Source: Symbiodinium natans
Taxonomy: Eukaryota; Sar; Dinophyceae; Suessiales; Symbiodiniaceae
Assembly (NCBI GenBank): GCA_905221605.1
Contig: CAJNDS010002536.1
Location: forward strand, 250,001 to 314,000
Reading direction: 5' to 3'
Length of the DNA stretch: 64,000 bases
Positions 1 through 12,700 of the stretch are shown here, one piece after another. Each line of letters opens with the position of its first letter. The stretch's first letter is position 1. The notes under the pieces are model-generated. The model was not told the origin of the DNA, searched no databases, and was given only the letters and a program-made list of their open reading frames with translations. Both the position numbers and the translations under genes were made by a program.

Positions 1-244
1 TGTTACTTTGGGCATGGGCACTCCAGCTTGTTGGACAAAGCGACAATCCCTCTCTACCTCTCTGGACTGGGATCTTCTGGGAGCATCGACACAGATCTGC
101 ATCTGTACAGTAGCGCGTCCTGCTCCAGCTCGTTGAGCATGCGGCGAAGGAAAATGGGAACTAACACCTGGGGTCAGTTCGAGCTCGAGTAGGTGGGTCA
201 TCGCTAAAGCAACAAGACTAGCAACTTCTCTGTGTCGAGAGGTT

Positions 245-493
245 TCACAATGAACGTTCCACATGCCAAATCCAGGATGTAAACAAAGGCAGGCACCATC
301 GCGGCATCAGACTTCCCATGTTGCACCGCGAAGCTTTGCCAGTAGGGTGCCATGGTTTAAAGCTGAGGCCCCAACATAAAAGCAAACGCCTCGGCTCTGT
401 AAGCAGCTCACATGTGTAAACACGGACAACAACCGAGCCATCTACCCTTTCCTTTGCATCAGGACTGCTGGACTGCCCTAAATGCGCAAACAC
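245..493 (-). CDS. Possible exon, unrecognised
   Basis: An 82-codon open frame on the minus strand with coding-like stretches such as AKERVDGSVVVRVYTCEL. There is no family match, no partner exon and no clear splice sites, so it could be chance. Confidence 0.22.
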   Translation of the reverse strand: MFAHLGQSSSPDAKERVDGSVVVRVYTCELLTEPRRLLLCWGLSFKPWHPTGKASRCNMGSLMPRWCLPLFTSWIWHVERSL

Positions 494-3400
494 TCACTAC
501 ACCGATGTGATGCTGAGCTTACCAGCACAGGAGGCTAGAGATCAGATCGCAGCAGTCAAGTTGCAACAGAGGCTGTTGAATAAATACCTCAGTCAGGGTG
601 GAGATGGTGTGCGAGCTCTGTGAAACATGGTTGGAGACAGCCTGAGAAGAATTCGATGGGCTGCGGGGTATCGGGGGGCTGGGCCGGCTTTGCAAAAGTG
701 CGATCCAAGGGTCTGAGGCTAGTAGTAGCTGTAGCACTCGCGGCCGCGATCGCGGTCGGGGTGTGGGTCAGCACTACTACCAGGTCACGGTCGCGTGGTT
801 AACGCCGCGTCGCTTTGCCGGCCCGCCAGCCCGTCCCTTCTTTTCTTCACGATCCCACCACCTCTTCTTTCTCGACCTCTTCCTCACTCAGTCATACCCC
901 AAATACCATATTGAACCATTCAATATTGACACCCCCCCTCCCCCAAATCCTGCGAACCTTTCAAATCTTTCAATGATAACTTGAACTCTGAAGGGTTCGT
1001 CCCACCCCCCCTGCTAAAACAAAGACTGTAAACTCAAGCCTGGACGCTAGCTTTCACGATAATAGTAATAGTGGCCAGAGTCATCGGAAGAATAAGAGTC
1101 GTGAAAGGAACAGGAGCCGTCATCCTCATCATTTTATTATTCTTGTCTCGTCGCCATCGTCATCATTGCAAATTACAAAAGAAAAGGAAACGTACCCGAT
1201 GTGGGCATTGTGTTCACAGGCAGGGCTTCAGAGAGAGCACCTTTTTTTTTTCCCTCAACACCACATGATAGCCGAGCAGCACCGCCGTGGGCCTCCTCGC
1301 AAGGCGCAGCAGCGTGCGCCCAAGGCGGGGCGGGCGTTGCCGAAGGGAGGCATCGGCACACTCCTCCGCGTTTGGGTGGACAGGATTGAAACGGTTTTCC
1401 ATATACCCACCCACACCAAGCAGGTGAGCTCTGAGTTCGAAGGTCGGTGTCTGAGGCGCTCAGGCTTCAGAAGTGCTCTCCGTTCTTGTTTCAACCTTTG
1501 ACCCGAACCACCCCCTATTCGTGGCCTCGCGCCAAAGGTCAGCGGCTCGCTGGCCCAAGCGCTCGGCGCGCAACTTTGTGGGCACCGGCCAAACATCCTC
1601 CTCCTGAGGCGCAGCGTCCGCTTGAGTGTGGGAGAATGGCGCTTTGACACGCTTTGTTTGCTTTTTGTGCATATATTACGTCCGAGCCAACTGCAGGGGT
1701 TGTACCCTGGACCCTTTTGGTTGTACCCTTGGGTTTCGGGGAAACTTGTTGAAGATCCGGTAGTATCAGGGCCATAGTCGGATATGAAGGGGAACCTTTA
1801 GGGGTACAACCTTAGGAGTACGAGTCTTAACCCCTTGATCAAAGGAGTTGGTTGTGTTTCAATTCCCCCCCAGTTTTTTAGGCTTCACAAGGCCCGCATA
1901 TTGTTGCTTGAGGACTGTGCGGATCAGAAGATGCTGCAGCATTGCTGCGCGCCCTGCGTCGACTGAAGCAAGGCTGCTTACTGCACTAACATCTGTTTCT
2001 GCCCGGCGCCTGTAATAGTTACTGCTGATTTGCGACGGCAACACTTGACCAGAAGGAAGTGCTCGCATAATCAGTCACGGCGTTGGCACTGGTGGTGCTC
2101 CCTCAAGAAACTTCATAGTTGGGCGAAGACCGTATCGTTCCTTTGGCTGCTGCGGCGAATTGGTCGAGTGCTCAACTGCGCTCAGGCAAAGCAGCCCTTC
2201 AGCTCTGCTCTGCTGGTGTACGTTTCGTCCGCGGGAGACTCGAGTAGCACTTCGGCAGAGCCTGTTAGCTTGCGTTTGCACGCATGGCCTTGCGTCACGG
2301 CGTCACGGCGCAGGCTCAAAGCACAGTACGCTGTTAACTTGTAGTTTCTTCGATGTGCATGAAGTAATACTTGTTGTGGAAAATTCCTTGAGGGCTAGGT
2401 CTGGTGGGATCTTGTATTTTGTCGACGAAAGGTCTCGGTGGGATGGTGCCCAACGCGGTTTTGTGATTTGTGCATGCGGCATGCATGAACTGTAAGCTCG
2501 GATTGGTAACATGCACTCAGCTAACTGATGGGTTCTTGCGCCGGATGATGTTTTGGCCTCAGATTTCAAACCACATGCAAGGAGTGAGGAGTGCCCAACC
2601 TGTAGCGCGTGCTGGAAGCCTGTGCGTAGCAGGGGCCAAAGCCACGCGATCTTCAGGCGCTCCCATGACCTCTCCGCGAATACTCTCCGCAAAGGGGGCT
2701 TAGGAAGTTGAAGGGTTTTGGCGTCCGGAATTGCATAATATAGTATAAACCTCTTGAGTATTCTTCTGCTGCTGTTTCCTCGTTCAACTGCTTACTCAAG
2801 ACCCCTGCTTACCACACCCAGCATCTAAACGAGGGCTGGCGCCCGCAGGGGACTTGCTCTGCGTGCAGCCCTCTGACACAGGTGGCACAATGTGTGTTCC
2901 TCTTGAGCCCTACTGAAAGCCAAAACCCCGACACCCATAACTCGGACATTCAGCTGACGACGCTTTTCGGTTTGGTGCCCAAACAAGCCCTCCATATCAA
3001 TTCCAGGAAAGCATGGTCTTAGGGCGCAGGCCTCCCGAGAGTCCAGGGCAGGTCCAAAGGATGCGTCTTGTCTGACATGGCACCAGGCTTATGTTCTACT
3101 TTCCTTGTTGGATTTTCTTCGCTCCCGCAGAGCTGACAGCCACTCAGTAGGGTTGTTGCATCTGAATCTGAATCGTCTGCTTAGTTAGGCTTAGTTGCCA
3201 TGGGTCGCAGTCGTGAACGGGCTAAGGGTTTAAAAAGTTTAGAAGGGTTTGAATGAGGAGGAGGAGTTGTTGTTGCTGCTGTTGTTGATGTAGTTGTCGT
3301 TGTAGGGCTCGGGGTTATAGGGTTGCTGCGGGGTTGAGGGTGTTTGCTTCTTCGGGCTTGGGGTCGGAGTGCTGAGGTTTGCAACTCTGCCTGTTCAAGT

Positions 3401-3950
3401 GTTATGTTAATGCACGGAGGGGCCATTCGGTTCAGCCTCCAAAATGGCCCGGCGCCTCTTTGAGCCAACAGCTGAAGGCGCGCATGCATGCAAACAACAT
3501 GTCCTAAGCAAGCTGATGACAAGCAGAAAAACCTCATGAGCAGGCTGCCACCAGCCGCAACCCGAGCAGTCTCGCTTTCTCTCTCTCCCCTCCCTCTTGC
3601 CTTCCTCTTCTTCGTCACACAAATGCGAGGCCGCTAGCACCAAACCTTGACCACAGCTAGCTTCTATCTCCCATTTGTGATCCCGAATCGCATCTTCCAA
3701 TATCTTTCAATATCCCAGGAACCCGGGGCCACTGCCCAGGCCCAGGGTGCCTCGAGCGAGCGAGACCTGAACTTCACTGCTGAGCTCACCACAAATGTGG
3801 GCTCGGGTTGTTTCTTTAGGTCCTGTTCCAGGCCGTTGCGCGAAAACACACCACAGCAGCTTGGGGCTCTGCGCAAAGTCAGCTGTGCATGTGTGCATGG
3901 GCCCATGGTGTTGTTTGGAGCTGTCATATGCAGACGTTGTCCAAGCTCGT
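494..3950. other. No gene recognised
   Basis: Open frames up to 145 codons on both strands, none with family motifs or matching exon joins. The sequence ggttgtaccc occurs twice near 1697-1728 and once inverted near 1801-1812. The frame at 3181-3618 (minus) covers Thr/Pro low-complexity DNA. Confidence 0.6.
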
Positions 3951-3979
3951 AAAACCCTAAGCCCTAAACCCTAAACCCC
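3951..3979. repeat. Interstitial telomere-like CCCTAAA repeat
   Basis: About three imperfect copies of CCCTAAA (aaccctaagccctaaaccctaaacccc). This is the plant and dinoflagellate-type telomere unit, here far from any chromosome end that can be seen. Confidence 0.8.
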
Positions 3980-4090
3980 AAGCTCGTAAACGTCTCTTGA
4001 CTTTGCTGAGCGCCAGGCGCAGCCACTCCGAGGCGCTACGCTGCAACTCCCGGGCGACCAACATCTGCCTCCGAGGATCTCTTCCCCCGC

Positions 4091-4116
4091 GGTTTAGGGT
4101 TTAAACCCTAGGGTTC
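4091..4116. repeat. Head-to-head telomere-like palindrome
   Basis: TTTAGGG-type units meet CCCTAAA-type units with the perfect 16-bp palindrome TAGGGTTTAAACCCTA at 4095-4110. It lies about 110 bp from the CCCTAAA block at 3951-3979. Confidence 0.75.
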
Positions 4117-5075
4117 TACTGTGGAGGAGGGAGGGTCGCGAACCGCACGGCTGAGTTTCGCACTCATTCAGCTCTGCCGCTGTGACAGCCTCCTTCCGGC
4201 TGGTGAGTGCCAGTTTCGAGGAATCAGTGGGCCCCACGAATGCATCTCGCAATCACATTGCAAAATATTGCAGAGGGATCCTCCAACTTTCCAGATGCTC
4301 CCGTTAGTTGCGTGAGTTTTGCGCAGCGCAGGTCGGAAATCCACTGAAATCGGATCCCTACGTATGCACAACCAGCGGAAAGCAAATAAACGTTTCACTC
4401 GAAGGCATAAGGGACTTCATCAACCTTGCAAGAGCCATGTCCCCATTGGAGAACGCTGGAGATACATGCCTCTGCGATACCCCGTGAAACGAACCACTAA
4501 CCCTACATTGCTCCCGAGCTCCTCAACCACCACTTCCTGGCGTCGGGCAGGGAATCAGCTTTGTCCCAGAGCCACGCAAGAACCCCAAACAAAAAGCTGC
4601 GTAGGTGGGTGGCAGTTGAGATCTGAACTAAGACAAGGCCGAGGGTCTGTAACAATCAGGGGAATTCAAACGAGCAAAGATAGAAGCTTTGTAGTTCCTT
4701 ATTCACAGAGCTCACCAAGACCCGCTGAGACGGCTAGATTCATTCGTGGGTTGGCATCTCTCAGGACTGAGTTTGGGGTTGAAATCTGCAACTTCCGGCC
4801 CTCTTGTTTTGTGCAGATGCTGCGAAGCCGTCAGTTCACAGGCGCTCCGCTCAAGGCCTGCCAGCGGCTAAAGTGGAGCGGCATTCACTCCGATTCATAC
4901 ACATCTCTCAAGTCAATGCTGGATTCAAAGGACATTCACTCCAGCAGCCCGGCATCTACCAAGTGAAGCAAGCACATCTATCGCTTTCTGTACTCTCATA
5001 CGAGGCTCTTCCAGAGGAGTTGGACTTGCAGCTGGCAGGATTGAGGGACACTTGGCACCTGGCCTCTCCGGCAGC
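4117..5075. other. RPL22 3' flank, no gene recognised
   Basis: This includes the RPL22 downstream region. A plus-strand frame of 215 codons (4319-4966) is open but has no coding character I trust. Confidence 0.55.
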
Positions 5076-7438
5076 TCACTCCTCGTCGTCCTTGTTCTCG
5101 TTAATGTTGAAGTAGCCTCACAGCTCAAGGCGCGCTGGTTCAAGCAGCCACGGGATCACTGCAAGGGGTTGGCTTTAAACTTTAAACATGAGCTGAGGTA
5201 GGAGAGTCCTGAGCGAGGGATTTGCAGGTTTTGCATTCCAAGTCGTTGTTCTTGCTGCTGTTATTGCATGCAATTGTGGTCGTTGGTCTTCTGCTGCAGC
5301 TTGTGGCACCGCCACACTTGCTACAGCATCCTTCTTCAGACATTAATCTGGCCTTTTGTGATTCAGGAACTCGCAGCAATTTAAAGCAAGGCAAGCAAAG
5401 TAAGGTAAAGTAAAGCCATTTAGAGCCATGTCTAGCAATGTCAAGCAGGACGAGCAGCGCATCTCGTAGGAGGTCTTGCTGGGGGCGACGATGCGCAGGA
5501 AATCACGGAGCTGCTGGGACTTCAGGTACTTCTTGCCCAAGTACTTCAGGTAGCCTTAAGGCGTCGGAAGCTTAGCCAAGTGCTGCCGTTTGCTCAGCTT
5601 CAGCTCACAGGATTGCGCAGCAGCGCGCAGCGACAACTAGATAGTCGACCTGATCCTAGATCCACGTACCAGGCCACGGCAACTGAGGTTTGCAAGACGA
5701 CACATTGACACACAGCACCACAGGATACCACAGGCTACACTCTTTCGTGTTTCGTGGAGCCTTCCTTGAGCCTGGCAGCGCTTGGAGAAGGGGGACTCGG
5801 CGGTGACATGGATCTTGCTCTTCTCGCGGCTGATAGACACCTGTGGCATCAATCTGCTGCCGGCAAGATTCCCTTGTTCAAGCAATTTTCGGGGAAGCTG
5901 TTCAAGTATGCACGTGCTCTACAGCCTAGGCTAGCACTGAAGTTCCTTGAGGTACCCCCACGTGCAGGTGACCCGGTAGACCTTGTAGCTCCTTGACGGC
6001 TGAACGATGCTAAGCCACGGAATCTTGAAACTTGGAAGCCAGCCCCCAATCAAAGCCCTCACCTTCACACGAGGTGAGTCGAAAGCAAGAAGGATAACGT
6101 TGGTACGTACCAAGACGTACCGACACCCTTCTAAGGTTGTAAGTTTAGGTAGAGGGAAGTTCCCTTGGTGCATGGCATAACCATACGTCGCCTTCTCACC
6201 GAGGTTGCCAGTCTTCCCATCCACCTTAATCTTGTTCGAAAGGAACTTCTCGAAGTCCTGCGTCCAAGCATAGCAATGGTCTAGGCGGGTTGTCGGAGAG
6301 TTTAGGCTTGGACAAACCAGGGAAAAGAAAGCAACTCGAGTCACTACAAGACGGCAGTGGATCTTGGACGCAGGCTCGAGGGATCTTGAGGGCCTTTTGA
6401 TAAGCGGCTAGGCTGAATTTCGCCCAGCGCGTGGCGCACGCGCAAGCTGAGCTGTCGGGTACGAGAGGAATCTCTTTTTGCCAGAAATCTGTTGTGGCCG
6501 TTTTGCCAGGCTGACTCGGCACTCATCAGGCAGCGTGCAACAGTATCGCAATCGTCGGAACTCCGAACCGCCTGACTGCCCCAACTCCCGCGCACCACCT
6601 AAGTCAGGCTGCAGGTCTTTCGGGCAGCTCAGTACTTGGCACGGTTTCTGCTGGTGATAGTTGCAGAGGTCACAAGATGTTCTTCCTCCTACGTGAGGTC
6701 CTTGACCTCGATGATCTTGTCTTCGGCAGGCTGCTGGCAGTCCACGGTGAACTTCCTTTGCAGGCCGGAGGGAGGGCCTGCTGCTTTGAAGGGTTGTTGG
6801 AGGTGCGTGTGGGGGCAAGAGGGTGTATGTACTGTTGACTAAAGGCGGATGGAAGCTGCATGATTGTATATGTAGAAACTGACTCTGGTGTGAAGAGTAA
6901 AAGCCATGTCCCTGGCAGCGGCCAAGGTTGGAGGAGGAGCCAAAGGGCTCGGCTACGATTGCCGTCACTCAACGTTGCGAGCAATGTCCCAAGAACCTTC
7001 TTTCGAATGGCAAGGGCAAGAGGAGCAGCATGGAGGCAATAGCCGTGACGGGAGTACTTTGGGGGTTTCGCACGCGGGGTGCGAAATACGTGACGCAAGG
7101 GTTTCGGACTTCGTCGCTCAGCTCACTCGCGCAATCTCGCGCACAAGGCAAGGCTTCTGAAGGTCACACTCAATCGCAGATCTCCTTCAAAAAAAGCTCG
7201 GATTGAGGATTTCGGGTTTAGAGTTTAGATTAGATTGAACTGCACTTGATGCCAAGCAGCAAGGTCACCTTCTTGCCTCGCAGCGTGTGCAGATGTGTGC
7301 AGGGCTAAGCTGGCTAAGCTGCTAAACTCTGGGTATGCAACCACCCTGTCGGGCCACCCTGAGCACGGCAACCTTTGCCACCGAGAGACTGGCGCCCTTG
7401 CCACCCTTGCCACCCTTCTTTGCAACACCCTTCACCAT
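5076..7438 (-). CDS. RPL22: 60S ribosomal protein L22 (eL22), six exons
   Basis: Cytosolic large-subunit ribosomal protein eL22. Exons on the minus strand are 7438-7373, 6751-6701, 6257-6192, 5840-5780, 5554-5459 and 5116-5076. They join in phase to 381 nt, 126 residues plus TGA, close to the 128 residues of animal L22. Family landmarks appear in order: a Lys/Gly-rich N-terminus beginning [15 protein letters not shown], then [84 protein letters not shown] and an acidic end DDEE. Splice donors are GT, GA, GC, GC and GC; every acceptor is AG. An AG lies five bases before the ATG and may be the trans-splice acceptor. The start is the only ATG that gives the basic N-terminus. The exon 1/2 join could shift by a few bases. 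It lies downstream of and in the same orientation as the EF-hand/CAP genes, with no functional link seen. Confidence 0.93.
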
Positions 7439-7451
7439 GGCGACTGCAACC
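7439..7451 (-). promoter_or_regulatory. Possible spliced-leader acceptor for RPL22
   Basis: On the minus strand an AG (TTGCAG) lies five bases upstream of the RPL22 ATG. Dinoflagellate mRNAs receive a short trans-spliced leader at such AG sites. There is no clear pyrimidine tract, so this is only a position candidate. Confidence 0.3.
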
Positions 7452-7666
7452 TTAGCTCTTCTCAGGATGCGTTTTCGACCAAGGTGCTGGCTGCTGGGGA
7501 ACTTGCACGCTCCAAAGGAAATCGAATGCTCACTAAGAGCCAGGAAGCACAAAGGAGAGCCTTTCGAGCGTCTGGCACTTGCGAACTGCTCCAGAAAGGC
7601 CGAGAGCCAAACGGCCAGAAGAACGGGACAGGGGAATGAATGGAAATGGTGGGTTTACGACAAATA

Positions 7667-7756
7667 AGGGACCCCCGAATATTGACCCCAAAGAGTTGGA
7701 GTCCCTTATAATATGGACCTCAAGAAGGTACCCCTAATTTCGGAAACCCCTGAATC
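7667..7756. repeat. Dispersed ~85-bp repeat, copy 1
   Basis: Matches 14616-14700 in the same orientation: both start agggacccc and contain a tagtccctta/gattcccttaga block, then ggacc, and end taatttcggaaacc. Internally it is built from about three related units of the type ggacccctaatat-gacc. It lies upstream of RPL22 exon 1. Confidence 0.6.
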
Positions 7757-9795
7757 TGCCAAGTCTCAGTTCCGCTTTGAGTGTGTCCCTACAAGAGTGT
7801 TTTAAGCCCAGCTCTATCCGAACCTCAAACCGAAACCGCGTGTTGTGCCGACAGGGGAAGAAAGGAACAGGTCCTTCGAGAGTTCGGAGAGCAGGTTCCA
7901 ACTACAGTCATAGGTACTTTCGGTAGAAGCTGAACCTCACCATTTGTTTAAAGAGTCTTTGGCCAAAACCTGCTGCCCCCACAGCCTGGCAGAAAGCCAT
8001 TCTTGCTTCAGGAGCACTTACACTTCTGCGGCTCCCGAAAGAGAAAAGCAACGGCCTTACAGCCCTCATCTGAGTTGATGTTGAGCTTGGGATCTGCCGG
8101 AGCCTCACTGATCAGAGCCTGAAACCGATAACGCCATCCCCTCGCATAAACCATGCCGGCTCATCTGGCAGCTGCTCGCCTGAAGCCCGAAGTTTATCAA
8201 GGGTCTGGGAAGGTTCCACCCCACAGCAGGATGGGCTTTTCGGGAACTCCTCGAACCTCCTTGCGACTGCTGGGCGGGTGGTCTTTGCTAGGGAAGACAT
8301 TGGACAGGCGAGGAATTTTCCACATGAGGATCTTAACCCTCCTGCCCAGTAGCAAGTAAGGCACGACATGTACGGAATCCCCAGTGTGTGCTCACGATAC
8401 CACTAACATGAGCTTGACACAGTAACGAGAGATGCCCATGCTCACATGCAGATGAGATAGCTCCTAGAAACCTGGATTATGGCGGGTGCAGAATCCCGGC
8501 AATAGGTTCTTTGTGCTTCTGTGGTCTGTCGGTCCCCGATTTCCGGCCTTCCTGACTTCTTGGCAGCTACCACAACCCTCCCCAGCTCCCTTGGCAACAT
8601 GCCCACGACCCCCACGACCGCCCAGCCCAAATTTCACTGAGCCATCACCAGTACTCGAGCACAGACAACAGGTGCCCCAACTGTTTTTGCATGGCCTGCT
8701 GACACCGCCTTTACCGCTAATCAAGACCCAAGCTCACTTACACAGTGCGGATTCAAGGTTTCGGGTTTAGAAATGCGGCCACATTCCGTATCTGAGACCG
8801 GACCGCCGACGTGCACGTCTCAGGCTGCACATGCAAGCCCTTACAGTAAAGCTCTCTGCGTGCGCAACTCTCCCATCAGTCTCCCGGGCCTGCCACTACA
8901 TCATCCGACCGAGAGAGTTCCGAGGGCGTCTGCCTGAGAAAATTGCAGGAGACTGTCCCCGAGCCTAGGTCCACATGCTGCCTAGCATTACCTAGTGTTT
9001 TGGGCAGCGGTACATATGCTCACAGCACCAGAGTCTGGTCACCAGAGAACAATCACGAAATCGCTGCACCCGACGGCTCTCAGGTCTTCTCCAAGAGACT
9101 TGAACGAGAAGCTAAGCACTGAACGGCAGCGAGGGGACGCCTTCGTCGCCAGAGAACCTGGGGTCTTGTCCGCTCGTCCAAGCTCTGGCCCAGTCGCACG
9201 GCTTGAGGGACCAGACGAGCCCGATCAGGATGTCCAGAGAAGGCTAGAAACTAAGAGTCCCGCAGCAGTCGATCCGTCTCCTGCCATGATTTGAGGGCAC
9301 ATTGCATGGAAACTCTCAGCATGTGGCTAGAGAATACCAAAGGCCGCCATGCTCCGCAAGAGTCCGCGGAGCTTTCGGAAAGTATAGGACGAAGGCATGT
9401 TTCTTCGACAGTGTCGATGAGGCACGGTGTTCGGGTGATTTTGTCAAAGCCTCGGGCAGGTTTGGCAAATCTATGGGGCACTGTTGTGGAGCCCAGTCCC
9501 AGGAGGAGGGAGCTCCACACGAAATGTCAACAGTGCTCGGGCAGTTTTCTGCTGCCCAGCAGCCTAGGGCCTAGGCGCCTGTGGAGCAGGACAAGATACA
9601 AATCACGATTCTGAAGCCAACGAGACGTAGACCCACAACTTCAGGCCTGACCTGCTCCACGGACACAATGCGCAACAAGAAGAGAAACTGGCACTCCCTG
9701 AAGGGGTCAGTGCTTTGCATAAGGTCCAAGAAGGTTAGGGGACGTGGCTTGTGGCAGAGACCACTCCGTGGATGAAAAAAGGAAGGGCCTTTGGG
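7757..9795. other. Spacer between gene A and RPL22
   Basis: Contains the gene A 3' flank and the RPL22 upstream region. A Gly-rich minus-strand frame (GDGSVKFGLGGRGGRGHVAK, near 8650-8590) looks faintly coding but has no partner. Otherwise nothing is recognised. Confidence 0.5.
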
Positions 9796-12700
9796 TTATG
9801 AATGGGTTGTCCCGGCGTCAACTTGAAAACAACTCTGACCACGCGAGCGCATGACGCTCAGATCCAGGGCGTGAAGTCGGCTGAGACTGGTTGTTGTTTC
9901 ATTACAAACAGCTCTTAGAGAGTTCAACCAAGTTGTTGTCACTTCGCTTCTTCCCCTTGCTGCGAAACCATACAAAAAATCTGGTGCAGGCGTGACCGAA
10001 GGTCAGGATGGCAGGAAATCTCGCACAGCCATCTATAGGCTGCATGGAACTCCAGCAGGGGCCAGTCGGCCTAAAAACAGCCGCCGCCCCAAGCGCCACT
10101 CATCTTGGAGGTGCACATGCCCTGCTTGATGGTGACCACGATGTTGTTCTGTGTGCCCTGCACACTCCGGTCCACCTCAGTCTCCCCCGGTCCAGCGCCC
10201 GCTTCGCAAGAGAAGGCGCGAGCATTGCAAGCTGCTCTTGGACAGCGCACAAGAAATCACCAACCCCAAGCCCTCCGAAAATGCGACTTCTGCAAAACGA
10301 GCTTCAGCCCCTATAACCATCATCCCAAATCCATGCAACGACCTACCCAAATCTTTGGGCCGGGGCACCGTCACCTCGGCACCGGCCTGCATGGCCGCCT
10401 CGACCCGGGCCTGTCTTTGGGGGAGGGGAGGGGGAGGGGGGTAATTGTGGTTTAGGATTCAATATTCAGGAGATGGACGCGACCCTTTCTAAAGCAGACG
10501 AGACTGTAGCTACCCCTGCAAACCCTATGCTTACTCGGTCCCAGGGCGCTGGGCGTAGGGCTTAGACGGCGCGACTCTTCTCAGCACAGCGTGCGAGAAG
10601 TGTATACTTAGAGATAAGACCACATACCAATTCACTCGTCCTGTTTCCATCACGACTTAGGGTAATTGCTGCAGCTTTTCATGCAAAGGCCAGCTCACAG
10701 CTGTTGGGTTTCGACATGCAGGGCATGTCCTTGAAGGGAAATGGGCACCCGTCGAACGCCGCTGCCATCTCCGGAGTCATGTCCTGGCTCTCACCGAGCC
10801 AGGGACTCTTGCAAGACAAGGGGGCTTTACGGTGCCAAGTTCACGATCCGCGGCAAGGAAGCTGAAGCTGCAAACATGGAAGGCCAGCCTTCGCTGTGAC
10901 CGTTGTCCCGGCGCCTGCGCCTCCCCCTCCGCCTCCCCCTGCCAGGGTTTCAGGAGTGCAGGCGAGGCTGCGCACTTGGGGAGACTTGGGGGGACCTTCC
11001 TGCCTACTCACTTCAAAGTCGTTTGACACCGTACTTGTAGCAGCCTGAACTCCCACAACACACGCCGGTCCATGCAGTCGCAAGTCTATCCCGAAACACA
11101 GCCAAAAGCCTTGAACAGGTTGCAAAGCCTCAGCTCTAAACTCAGCCGATGCCTGCTGAGGGAGCTGGTCTTGGCTTTGGCTCTTCCTGTCTTCGAGCGG
11201 TTCCGAGCTCCAAGACTCACAATCGACTTCAGTCAATGCTCTGGATGAGCCTAACAGGGCCTAACAGCCCCATTTGGCCTGGATACAGAAATAGGTTCAA
11301 AGCGGTTTCTCAGCCGCTGCGTTTTTGAGGTTTAGCAATCAGGCCAGAATTGCTAAAACCGCAGAAACCATGTGAAACAATAGGCAAAACCCCAAAAATA
11401 TGAATTTTGCAAGACTTTTGGGAGAACAGGAACACCGACAACCAACCAAATCAACACAGAAAGCCCAGAAAACCAATTTCCACAAAACCAAAAAAAACAA
11501 TACCAAAAAAACCAAAAGAATCAAAAAAACCAATTTTCCGGGACTCTGTGAAAGCTGTGGAAATAAAGCTTACGAATCAAAAGTCCCGGAAAATTGGTTG
11601 TTTTGGTGTTTTTGATTTTTTTGGTATTGGTTTTTTTGGTTTTGGGGAATTGGTTTTTGTGTCTGATTTTTTTGGTTTCGGTGTCCTAGTTTCCCACGAG
11701 TCCTTCATGTTTAGGCTTTTATGTTGTTTTGCATTATTTTTGGGAATGGGTGTTTGTTTATTAGTTTCTATGAGCCTTGCTTACTAGGATTAGAGTTTTG
11801 TTGTACTCCACCTGTGCACACCATGGGAAGTTATGCAGCCGACCAAAAAAACCAATACAGCACTCTCACGTTTGTTGAAGCATGCGCACACGTGCCGGGC
11901 CAAATCTGGAGCTAGGCAAGGCGTGAATGCGAAAAGCAAGATAGTAAAACGAAGCAAATACCAAGAATTAGAAGAAACAAATGTAATGCTGTAAGAAAAC
12001 AGAAAGAAACACCTACGAGTATAAAGTGAATCATTAACGTAATACGAAATTCTTTAATCCACAAACTAATAAAAAGATAAGATAAATAGAATGACCACAA
12101 AGTGAAGAAAATAGTATATTGTGAGGAAATTCCTAAATTAACAAAAGCACTTCCTAAAGATATAGCAGCATTACATAAAATAAGTGTATTAGCATAAGTT
12201 AATTCACAAAGCTTCTCCAGGCCACATCCCTAAAGTTGGACAAGATAATAAATACAACGATGTCCAAAACAAGGATACAAATAATAGAGCTTCAGAAACA
12301 GGACAACCCCCCCAAAATCAGAAATAGATTAAGGGCTTTTACGCAAATGTAAGACTAAGTTGATTCTGAAGGATTGGGTTAATAATGCCATTCTTAAAGA
12401 AATGACAGGGTGAAAGACGTCTTTTGTCCATAGAAAGAAGCTGTACTTTTCCCCGTTCATGTCATTCACGGATCTATGATTAGTATCTTCATGTCGTGGG
12501 TGAACTGAATAGAGGAGAAAGTCCTAAGGAAAGTCTGTATATTTATCCCTGTAATAATATTAATGTTAAGGGGCCACATTATAGCAATATTCATGCGGTC
12601 CCTTCAAAGTACTATGATTATTAGGGGTGTGAACACATGAACGAAACAACCTCATGAATGCACTACGTTATGATATTATATATTGTACGCCGTGCGTTTC

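Noticed and set aside
4319-4966. Plus-strand open frame of 215 codons
   Set aside because: Composition looks random, with no motif and no supporting exon. A frame of this length is not unexpected by chance in 64 kb.
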